Source: Candidatus Doudnabacteria bacterium (GTDB lineage Bacteria; Patescibacteriota; Doudnabacteria; UBA920; 2-01-FULL-50-11). Taken from it: a DNA stretch of 5,012 nt. The position numbers and the translations under genes were made by a program. The stretch covers positions 1 to 5,012 of the forward strand of contig JACQJK010000122.1 in assembly GCA_016205055.1 (NCBI GenBank), read 5' to 3'. Under the pieces are notes generated by a model. The model ran no database searches. It saw nothing but the letters and a program-made list of their open reading frames with translations, and was not told where the DNA came from. Below, piece after piece: positions 1 through 4,484 of the stretch (position 1 is its first letter; every line of letters starts with the position of its first letter).

Positions 1-57
1 CCTCGACTGCGCTCGGGGCACCCTCCCCCGCAAGCGGGGGAGGGGGAGGGGAGAGGG
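1..57. repeat. GC-rich palindromic repeat inside miaA (copy 1, probably cut by window edge)
   Basis: The core is a perfect 11-bp inverted repeat, CCCTCCCCCGC (21-31) and GCGGGGGAGGG (34-44), separated by AA. The left flank CCTCGACTGCGCTCGGGGC (1-19) and right end GGAGAGGG (50-57) recur at 1211-1230 and 1276-1283 in another gene, which marks this as a dispersed repeat. It is read in the antisense orientation by miaA without creating a stop. Confidence 0.75.
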
Positions 58-216
58 AGTCCATTTTCCAAGCACCTTGCCAGTGCCAATATCAAGCCAG
101 CGGTAAATTTGTCGCGAATCAGCACAGATAATCTCGCCGCCAAATCGTTTTGCTACTTTTACGGCCAGTTCCGATTTGCCGGCGCCGGTGGGCCCGACTA
201 TTGCAATTATTTTCAT
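1..216 (-). CDS. miaA: tRNA dimethylallyltransferase MiaA, N-terminal part (runs off the window)
   Basis: MiaA transfers a dimethylallyl group to N6 of A37 in tRNAs that read UNN codons. It is cytosolic. The 72 visible codons start at ATG 216-214 and read MKIIAIVGPTGAGKSELA; the Walker A P-loop GPTGAGKS is at residues 8-15. The family motif DSRQIYRWLDIGTGK follows at residues 33-47, matching the DSxxIYxxxDIGTxK signature. From about residue 53 the protein departs from the family and becomes proline/arginine-rich (TPSPLPLPRLRGR). This stretch is encoded by a palindromic GC-rich repeat that stays in frame to the window edge. The insertion falls between DIGTGK and the expected PHHLID segment. 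No clear Shine-Dalgarno precedes the start, and the start region overlaps the promoter of the divergent 93-aa gene. Identity is firm; whether the gene is intact cannot be judged because the remainder lies outside the window. Confidence 0.9.
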   Translation of the reverse strand, partial: MKIIAIVGPTGAGKSELAVKVAKRFGGEIICADSRQIYRWLDIGTGKVLGKWTPSPLPLPRLRGRVPRAQSR

Positions 217-229
217 AATTTTCTAGAAT
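201..229 (+). promoter_or_regulatory. sigma70-type promoter for the 93-aa gene
   Basis: A -35 box TTGCAA (201-206, 4/6 match) and a -10 box TAGAAT (224-229, 5/6 match) are separated by exactly 17 nt. Transcription would start near 236, giving a leader of about 18 nt before ATG 254. The promoter overlaps the divergent miaA start codon, so polymerase binding here could affect miaA expression (inference). Confidence 0.55.
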
Positions 230-241
230 TGTCGCAGTTGC

Positions 242-246
242 GGAGG
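242..246 (+). promoter_or_regulatory. ribosome binding site of the 93-aa gene
   Basis: GGAGG lies 7 nt before ATG 254. It fixes the start codon and is a main argument that this small ORF is translated. Confidence 0.65.
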
Positions 247-253
247 ACACAAA

Positions 254-535
254 ATGAGCATCAAGCTGCAGGGAGTCGTCGCGCGGGCGCTTGAGCGGCA
301 GGGTTTTACATATTTGCCGGTACATATGCCCGCTAGCGCCCTATTGGCCGTAGAGGTGCTGAAAGCCACGGGATTTTACGTAGTTGTGGTCTGCTCACAC
401 GGGCGGCGCACCAGGAGCATCTTGTGCAGCCGTCCTCTGTTCTCCCTTGCCCTGCGCCGACTGGTGAAAGCTTCCGAAACAACCCGGTTCGCCAAAACGA
501 TGACGCCCCGGCCGGTTACCCGCCTCTCCGCTTGA
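254..535 (+). CDS. hypothetical 93-aa protein (orphan)
   Basis: I do not recognise this protein. It begins MSIKLQGVVARALERQG, an amphipathic helix-like start, and is followed by a hydrophobic stretch (residues 26-46, including LLAVEVLKA and FYVVVVCS). The C-terminal half is basic and Arg/Lys-rich with no acidic patches. Two cysteines (residues 47 and 58) do not form a recognisable metal motif. No clear signal peptide is present; the hydrophobic segment is short and contains E and K, so membrane insertion is uncertain. Support for a real gene is contextual: a 17-nt-spaced promoter, a GGAGG Shine-Dalgarno at good spacing, and an intrinsic terminator 50 nt after the TGA stop. It appears to be a monocistronic unit, divergent from miaA. 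Confidence 0.6.
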   Translation: MSIKLQGVVARALERQGFTYLPVHMPASALLAVEVLKATGFYVVVVCSHGRRTRSILCSRPLFSLALRRLVKASETTRFAKTMTPRPVTRLSA

Positions 536-584
536 TTGATTTGATCGCCAGGATTGATCCGGCGGAGTGAGCAGAGTTTTTCAA

Positions 585-621
585 GCCCGCTGCGTGCATC
601 TGCATGCGCGGGCGTTTTTTT
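585..621 (+). terminator. intrinsic terminator after the 93-aa gene
   Basis: GCCCGC (585-590) pairs with GCGGGC (608-613). After a bulged T, the inner arm GCGTGCA pairs with TGCATGC through one G-T wobble. A G and a run of seven T (615-621) follow. This is a strong rho-independent terminator ending the transcript that starts near 236. Confidence 0.88.
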
Positions 622-707
622 ATTTCCCGTCTTTTGGCGCGCGTAGGGAATTCTTCAGTCGGGAGTTTTTTTCTCATATTTCACAACTTGGTTCATAAGA
701 TAGGTTT

Positions 708-914
708 CAGGACTTTCGCGTTTGAGCCAAGTTCGAGGCAAATTCGAGCACGCGACGAGCCGTAGCAAGCTACGGTGAGGAGCGAGCGGAGAATTTTCCG
801 CCGGAGGCTGACCCGCCTATGGCGGGAACGAGAAAAGAAATTGGCCAAACTCACGTCGCCGCCAAGCAAGTCGGGCTTTGCCCGACTGATTGGGCGGCAA
901 GCGCGAAGGTCCTG
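708..914. mobile_element. MITE-like non-coding palindromic element with TIRs and 6-bp target duplication
   Basis: The ends CAGGACTTTCGCG (708-720) and CGCGAAGGTCCTG (902-914) are 13-bp inverted repeats with a single G-T mismatch. Directly outside both ends is the same hexamer AGGTTT (702-707 and 915-920), as expected for a target-site duplication. No reading frame of note lies within. The interior is highly structured: CCGTAG-CAAG-CTACGG (760-775), CCCGCC-TAT-GGCGGG (812-826), AGTCGGGC-TTT-GCCCGACT (869-887) enclosed by GCCGCC/GGCGGC (858-863/893-898), and subterminal pairing GTTTG/CAAAC (720-724/846-850) plus GCCAA/TTGGC (726-730/841-845). The architecture fits a miniature element mobilised in trans. 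A structured RNA is the main alternative. No transposase is present in the window. Confidence 0.65.
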
Positions 915-918
915 AGGT

Positions 919-946
919 TTGCTTTTTTGCCACCCTGTTGCATAAT
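919..946 (+). promoter_or_regulatory. possible weak promoter for the DUF5667-like gene
   Basis: CATAAT (941-946, 5/6 match to the -10) has a poor -35 candidate TTGCTT (919-924) 16 nt upstream. The -35 candidate begins inside the right AGGTTT flank of the MITE-like element. Transcription from here would begin near 953, giving an almost leaderless message for ATG 958, which has no Shine-Dalgarno. An alternative pair is TTGCCA (927-932) with TAACAT (952-957), but its 19-nt spacer is long. Confidence 0.3.
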
Positions 947-957
947 GACTTTAACAT

Positions 958-1701
958 ATGCGCAAGAAAGTGTTAATGATTATTTGGGGAGCGCTTGCGG
1001 TCTTGGCTGTGTTTTTGGCAACTGCTTTTTCACAACGCGACCGCGACCTTTCGCCGAATGGTATAGCATACCAACTAAAGTTGACAGGGGAATGGCTGGA
1101 CGTAAATTTTTTTGTGTTCGGGGCGCCCGAGAAGCAGTCCAGACACCTGGAGCTTGCCGAACGCCGTTTGCACGAATATCTTAGGATGTCGTCTGACCAC
1201 CTCTCCCGTCCCTCGACTACCGCTTGGGGCACCCTCTCCCCATTCGGCCTCGAGCTCATGGCCGAGAGGTCGCAAGGAGAGGGAAAGGTTGCGGGCCTGC
1301 GCCGTCATTATGAACTGGAACTGGCTCGCGCCGAATACATGGCCGAGCAGTTGGCGCTTTTGGATCATAAGTTCATTCCAAACATTGAAATGGTCTTCCA
1401 AGAAACGCTGCATCATCTGCGGCATTTAAGAGAGGTTTCAGCGACTAAAGAAAGCCGCGGGTTTATTGCCTCCGCCAAACTTTATAACGATAAAGCCATT
1501 AAAGTTTTGATCCGCAAGCACCTTTACGACGAACAAGATCGCCAGCGGTATATCAAGTTGATTAACGAGTATCGGGGGTGGGCGGAAGACAGCGCTTTGT
1601 CGGCTGCACAGTCGGCAAAGCTGGGACTTGCAAAAAAAGTTCTCAATGAAGGCCTAGAGCTCGAATGGGCGTATGATTTGATTTCAGAAGGCACGCCTTG
1701 A
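958..1701 (+). CDS. membrane-anchored helical protein, DUF5667-like, with in-frame repeat insertion
   Basis: This 247-aa protein has a short basic n-region (MRKK) and one hydrophobic helix (residues 5-23), so it is probably anchored in the membrane with the rest outside the cytoplasm. Residues 33-78 (GIAYQLKLTGEWLDVNFFVFG, then PEKQSRHLELAERRLHEYL) resemble DUF5667, a helical extracytoplasmic domain common in Patescibacteria and Actinobacteria and without a known biochemical role. Residues 111-160 and 190-240 are further charged, predominantly helical segments. About residues 79-108 are foreign: they are encoded by a palindromic repeat also found in miaA, and removing them would join LRMS to EGKVAGLRRHY, a natural helix continuation. 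ATG 958 is chosen because TAA at 952-954 closes the frame and the MRKK start gives a proper signal-anchor. No Shine-Dalgarno is visible. DUF5667 is a by-eye assignment. Confidence 0.7.
   Translation: MRKKVLMIIWGALAVLAVFLATAFSQRDRDLSPNGIAYQLKLTGEWLDVNFFVFGAPEKQSRHLELAERRLHEYLRMSSDHLSRPSTTAWGTLSPFGLELMAERSQGEGKVAGLRRHYELELARAEYMAEQLALLDHKFIPNIEMVFQETLHHLRHLREVSATKESRGFIASAKLYNDKAIKVLIRKHLYDEQDRQRYIKLINEYRGWAEDSALSAAQSAKLGLAKKVLNEGLELEWAYDLISEGTP
1198..1283. repeat. palindromic repeat inserted in frame (copy 2)
   Basis: CCTCTCC (1200-1206) and GGAGAGG (1276-1282) form the outer arms. An inner stem TCGGCC (1244-1249) and GGCCGA (1260-1265) sits within. The segment from 1211 matches the miaA repeat (CCTCGACT, then CGCT, GGGGCACCCTC) and both end in GGAGAGGG, but the central hairpins differ. 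Here the element is read in the opposite orientation relative to the gene from copy 1, and still has no stop. Confidence 0.7.
1657..1685 (+). repeat. 29-nt repeat, copy A (3' end of the DUF5667-like gene)
   Basis: This segment encodes ELEWAYDLIS near the C-terminus. It recurs at 2553-2581 with 27 of 29 bases identical. Both differences are third-position Glu GAG/GAA exchanges, so the encoded peptide is the same. Confidence 0.85.
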
Positions 1702-1726
1702 CGCATGAGCGGTTTCCGTTTAGAAT
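1698..1726 (+). promoter_or_regulatory. sigma70-type promoter for the coiled-coil gene
   Basis: A -35 box TTGACG (1698-1703, 5/6) and a -10 box TAGAAT (1721-1726, 5/6) are separated by an ideal 17 nt. The -35 overlaps the TGA stop (1699-1701) of the upstream gene. Initiation near 1733 leaves a leader of about 22 nt carrying a full Shine-Dalgarno. Confidence 0.72.
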
Positions 1727-1741
1727 GCCGTGATGACCAAC

Positions 1742-1750
1742 AAAGGAGGT
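1742..1750 (+). promoter_or_regulatory. strong ribosome binding site of the coiled-coil gene
   Basis: AAAGGAGGT is a near-perfect anti-16S complement, placed 4 nt before ATG 1755. It is the best Shine-Dalgarno in the window and suggests efficient translation. Confidence 0.85.
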
Positions 1751-1754
1751 CACC

Positions 1755-2402
1755 ATGAACTCGATACTTGCCGGCGTTTTGGACGAACTCCGAGCCAGCC
1801 GCGAGCCAGGAGGCGACTTTTTGGGTTGCGAGTTTGACGACGAGCGGCTTGCGGTATTGCGCGAGCTCGTCTTGGTGCTGACGGATCTGGAAAGAGAGGC
1901 GCTCTTGGAGCGAGCCCTTTTCGGGGCTCTTAAGAAACTGGAGGAGGCCGCTCAAGAGCGCGCTGAACTTCAGCACAGTAAAGATCGGCTTTTGGATCGA
2001 GTCGAGGCGCTGTCGGCGGAAGCAAACACTTTGCTTGAGCAAAAAAAAGATTTGTGGAAAGAGCTGGAGGCACTGAAAATCGCTCATCAAGGTTTTGTAG
2101 ATAGGGTGCAGTCGCTGACAAGGGACAACAGTGAATTGTTCCAGGAGACGATAGACCTGACGGCACATCTGGAGAAAAGTCGCGATCTGTTGAGTCGGTT
2201 CCAAACCGTTTACGACGTGCTAGGCGTGCCCGAGGCCAAGTCGCTCCGAGTGTCTGCCAATGAGTTGCAAAGCATCATCTCCGTTGCCTTGCACTGCGGT
2301 GACGGGCCGACGGTCGAAAGCGTCCTTGCGCACCTGCGAGCGGCTAGCGGTTCCCTGCGCCGTGCAGCAAACAAGCGCCGCCGGCGTTCAAAAAAGGGCT
2401 GA
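1755..2402 (+). CDS. hypothetical coiled-coil protein with basic C-terminal tail
   Basis: I do not recognise the family. The 215-aa protein has an N-terminal helical part (residues 1-42), then a long charged helix with heptad-like Leu spacing (about 43-150; for example LEREALLERAL, LDRVEALSAEANTLLEQKKDLWKELEALK). That region is very likely a coiled coil and hence an oligomer. Residues 151-198 look like a small globular cap (VYDVLGVPEAK, VALHCGDGP). The tail (199-215) is strongly basic, ending in NKRRRRSKKG, which suggests binding to nucleic acid or another polyanion (inference). There is no signal peptide or membrane segment, so it is probably cytoplasmic. Its own near-consensus promoter, a consensus Shine-Dalgarno and a downstream terminator make it a well-expressed single-gene unit. 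Long coiled coils attract false homology, so no function is assigned. Confidence 0.82.
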   Translation: MNSILAGVLDELRASREPGGDFLGCEFDDERLAVLRELVLVLTDLEREALLERALFGALKKLEEAAQERAELQHSKDRLLDRVEALSAEANTLLEQKKDLWKELEALKIAHQGFVDRVQSLTRDNSELFQETIDLTAHLEKSRDLLSRFQTVYDVLGVPEAKSLRVSANELQSIISVALHCGDGPTVESVLAHLRAASGSLRRAANKRRRRSKKG

Positions 2403-2407
2403 CGACC

Positions 2408-2452
2408 CCCTTCGACTTCCGCTCCCTTCGACTGGCGCCCGAGGGCGTTTCC
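2408..2452. repeat. direct repeat, copy A, with an extra partial unit
   Basis: The unit GCTCCCTTCGACT(GG)CGC...GGCGTTTCC occupies 2421-2452 and recurs at 2509-2539. A partial unit CCCTTCGACTTCCGCTCCC (2408-2426) immediately precedes it. The TTCGACTnnCGC core resembles the left flank of the repeats at 1-19 and 1211-1230, so these may belong to one dispersed family. Confidence 0.6.
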
Positions 2453-2463
2453 TCCATTTTACC

Positions 2464-2484
2464 CCGCTTCGGCGGATTTTTTTT
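2464..2484 (+). terminator. intrinsic terminator of the coiled-coil gene (UUCG tetraloop)
   Basis: CCGC-TTCG-GCGG (2464-2475) followed by A and eight T (2477-2484) gives a short, extra-stable C(UUCG)G hairpin with a U-tract, 62 nt after the stop. The same region can instead fold as GGCGGAT (2471-2477) with ATCCGCC (2485-2491) around the T-run. Confidence 0.75.
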
Positions 2485-2508
2485 ATCCGCCTTCGCCCGA
2501 AGACCGGC

Positions 2509-2539
2509 GCTCCCTTCGACTTACGCTCAAGGCGTTTCC
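2509..2539. repeat. direct repeat, copy B
   Basis: GCTCCCTTCGACTTACGCTC followed by AAGGCGTTTCC matches 2421-2452 apart from a few bases and one indel. The two copies bracket the terminator, so recombination between them would delete it. Confidence 0.65.
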
Positions 2540-2552
2540 GCCCGACGGCCGT

Positions 2553-2581
2553 GAACTCGAGTGGGCGTATGATTTGATTTC
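2553..2581 (+). repeat. 29-nt repeat, copy B (possible remnant of a paralogous gene end)
   Basis: This is a near-exact copy of 1657-1685 and still encodes ELEWAYDLIS, with two silent differences. Here it has no start codon or RBS; upstream sequence in the same frame reads KAFPPDGR and derives from the direct repeat. The frame stays open downstream into antisense thrS, which looks fortuitous. The rest of 2403-2664 holds no gene I can support. Confidence 0.7.
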
Positions 2582-2664
2582 CCAGCAGCGCAGTAAATCT
2601 ATTTACCAAGCACCATACGATCATCAAGTTTCTGGTAAAAGAAAAAAAGAGGCCGAATTTAGTT

Positions 2665-4407
2665 TTAATTTTTTTTCTGAATTTTTTCGAGCAGTTCTTT
2701 TACCAACTCGGGAAGGGGCAGTTGCGTTTGTTTGGACTCGCCGTGTTGGCGCACGCTAATCGTGCGGGAAGATTGCTCCTTTTCCCCGACCACGAGGATG
2801 TAGGGGATTTTCTGCAACTCGGCTTCCCGGATTTTTTTACCGATTGATTCATTCCGTTCATCCAGTTCGATTCGCAGTTCGTAATTCGTGTTTCGTAATT
2901 CAGAAACAACCTCCTTGGCATAGTCATTGAACTTATCGGAGATTGGCAGCACGGCTACTTGCACGGGTGAGAGCCACAGCGGCAGAGCGCCGGCAAAGTG
3001 CTCAATGAGAATGGCGATAAACCGTTCCAGCGAGCCGTAAATGACGCGGTGAATCACGACCGCCGTTTGCTTTTTGCCTTTCTGGTCAATGTATTCGAGC
3101 TTAAATCTCTTGGGCTGCTGGAAATCCAGCTGAATGGTGCCCATTTGCCATTCGCGATTCAAGGCATCCTTCATCAAGATATCCACTTTGGGCCCGTAAA
3201 AGGCCCCTTCTTTTTCGCCGATGACAAACTTGTGTTTGCCGGCTTTGAGAATTTTTTGCAGGGTGGTCTCGGCCAAATCCCAGGTTTTTTCATCGCCCAG
3301 AAATTTTTCGGGTCTGGTGCCGAGGCGAAAAGAATATTCGAGCCCGAAAATCGAATAAAATTTGTCCACGATTTCAAAAATCCGCTCGTATTCCTGCCCG
3401 ATTTGCTCCTCGGTGACAAAAATGTGCGCGTCGTCCTGCCGAAAAGAGCGGACTCTGAACAGTCCATTGAGAGTCCCCGAGAGTTCGTTTCTATGCAGGG
3501 TATCAGTGTCAGAGAAACGCAAGGGCAGGTCGCGGTAGCTTCGCGACTTTGAGCCAAAGACAATCATGGCATTGGGACAGTTCATGGCCTTGAGCCCATA
3601 CTCTTCACCCTCGACTTTGAGCGTAAACATATCTTGCCAAAAATGTTCGAAGTGGCCGGAGGTCACAAACAGATTTTTTTTGTTTAAGAGGGGCGAGACA
3701 ATCTCTTGATAGCCGCGCGCCCGATGTTCTTCCCGCCAGAATTTGATAAGCGTATTGTAAACCGTGACACCTTTGGGCAGCCAGTAGGGCATGCCAGGCG
3801 CGGTGGGGTGGAACATAAACAGCTCAAGTTTGGGCCCCAGTTTTTTGTGATCTCTTTTCTCCGCTTCCGCCAAAAGGGCAAGATAGTCCTCTAGATCTTT
3901 TTTGGTTTCAAAAGCCAAACCGTAAATGCGCGTGAGCATGGGATTTTTTTCCGAGCCGCGCCAGTAGGCCCCCGCTACGCGGTGAAGCTTGAAACTTTGC
4001 GGGTCAATTTCTTTGGCGCTTGCGACATGGCCGCCCCGGCACAGGTCCCGGTATTTACCCGATTGATAGACAGTTACTTTTTTTCTGCCCCCATCTGAAA
4101 ATTGTTCTATCAGTTCCAGTTTGTAAGGATTGTTTTTATGTTCATTTTTCGCTTCGGTGGCAGAAAGTTCTATTCTGGAAAATTCATCCCAGGTCGGTAA
4201 AATTTGTCGCATTTTTTTTTCTATCTTCGGCAGATCTTTTTCGGAAATGGGCTCGGAAAATTCAAAATCAAAATAGAACCCGTCGTCAATGGCCGGCCCG
4301 ATGGCGCGGCGCGTATCCGGCCAAAGGTCCACGACGGCTGCGGCCAGAAGGTGGGCCAGGGAGTGGCGGAGATTGGATAAATTGTTTGCGTCATTTACTT
4401 TACTCAT
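2665..4407 (-). CDS. thrS: threonyl-tRNA synthetase lacking the N-terminal TGS domain
   Basis: ThrRS activates threonine and charges tRNA-Thr. It is a cytosolic class II enzyme with a zinc ion in the active site. The 580-aa protein (E. coli has 642) begins directly with the editing domain: HSLAH (H15, H19) and CRGGH (C123, H127) match the HxxxH/CxxxH editing site that hydrolyses Ser-tRNA-Thr. The catalytic core (about 190-470) has motif 2 HRNELSG at 305-311 plus FRVR (317-320), and motif 3 GSLERF at 458-463. The Zn ligands are C277 (MNCPNA), H328 (QDDAHIF) and H453 (VIHR), at nearly E. coli spacing. The anticodon-binding domain is about 481-575. The start ATG 4407-4405 has AGGA 8 nt upstream; an in-frame extension to 4494 begins only at TTG and reads through a repeat, so it is rejected. 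Known variation: RNEPSG is RNELSG and MNCPGH is MNCPNA, as I recall from CPR enzymes. It lies downstream of the DUF559 gene on the same strand. Confidence 0.97.
   Translation of the reverse strand: MSKVNDANNLSNLRHSLAHLLAAAVVDLWPDTRRAIGPAIDDGFYFDFEFSEPISEKDLPKIEKKMRQILPTWDEFSRIELSATEAKNEHKNNPYKLELIEQFSDGGRKKVTVYQSGKYRDLCRGGHVASAKEIDPQSFKLHRVAGAYWRGSEKNPMLTRIYGLAFETKKDLEDYLALLAEAEKRDHKKLGPKLELFMFHPTAPGMPYWLPKGVTVYNTLIKFWREEHRARGYQEIVSPLLNKKNLFVTSGHFEHFWQDMFTLKVEGEEYGLKAMNCPNAMIVFGSKSRSYRDLPLRFSDTDTLHRNELSGTLNGLFRVRSFRQDDAHIFVTEEQIGQEYERIFEIVDKFYSIFGLEYSFRLGTRPEKFLGDEKTWDLAETTLQKILKAGKHKFVIGEKEGAFYGPKVDILMKDALNREWQMGTIQLDFQQPKRFKLEYIDQKGKKQTAVVIHRVIYGSLERFIAILIEHFAGALPLWLSPVQVAVLPISDKFNDYAKEVVSELRNTNYELRIELDERNESIGKKIREAELQKIPYILVVGEKEQSSRTISVRQHGESKQTQLPLPELVKELLEKIQKKN
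2862..2901. repeat. short tandem repeat inside thrS
   Basis: Two 14-nt units, GCAGTTCGTAATTC (2874-2887) and GTGTTTCGTAATTC (2888-2901), are preceded by a degenerate 12-nt unit CCAGTTCGATTC (2862-2873). In the gene they encode about residues 503-516, including RNTNYEL, in the anticodon-binding domain. The E. coli protein is about two residues shorter between flanking conserved positions. Confidence 0.55.
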
Positions 4408-4445
4408 AACATGTTTCCTGTCCCGCCAGGACGCTTGCTTGTGAT

Positions 4446-4482
4446 CCCCCTCCCTCCAGGGGGAGGGGATAGGGGGAGGGTG
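4446..4482. repeat. GC-rich palindromic repeat between the DUF559 gene and thrS
   Basis: CCCCTCCC (4447-4454) pairs with GGGAGGGG (4461-4468) around a 6-nt loop, followed by a further AGGGGGAGGGTG. Its reverse complement begins CACCCTCCCCC, resembling CACCCTAGCCCTCCCCC at 4831-4847, so the two copies lie in opposite orientation around the DUF559 gene. In the minus-strand transcript it forms a hairpin about 40 nt ahead of the thrS start. It has no U-tract and is not a terminator. Confidence 0.65.
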
Positions 4483-4484
4483 AA

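Noticed and set aside
622..957. Possible RNase P RNA, SRP RNA or tmRNA in the large gap
   Set aside because: None of the conserved motifs of these RNAs was found. Terminal inverted repeats with a flanking duplication fit a mobile element better.
819..1184. 121-codon plus-strand ORF
   Set aside because: It begins inside the MITE-like element, has no RBS, overlaps the better-supported gene at 958 in another frame, and has no coherent protein character.
1524..2204. 226-codon minus-strand ORF
   Set aside because: It is the antisense shadow of the coiled-coil gene, which has its own promoter, Shine-Dalgarno and terminator.
2602..2639. Inverted repeat TTTACCA/TGGTAAA after thrS as a terminator
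   Set aside because: It is a 7-bp AT-rich stem with a long loop, and no T-run follows it in the minus-strand direction.
2574..2759. Plus-strand ORF continuing from the ELEWAYDLIS copy into antisense thrS
   Set aside because: It has no start or RBS of its own and overlaps the thrS 3' end; beyond the 29-nt repeat nothing resembles a known protein.
2998..3552. 184-codon plus-strand ORF
   Set aside because: It is antisense to the conserved catalytic core of thrS and has no RBS.
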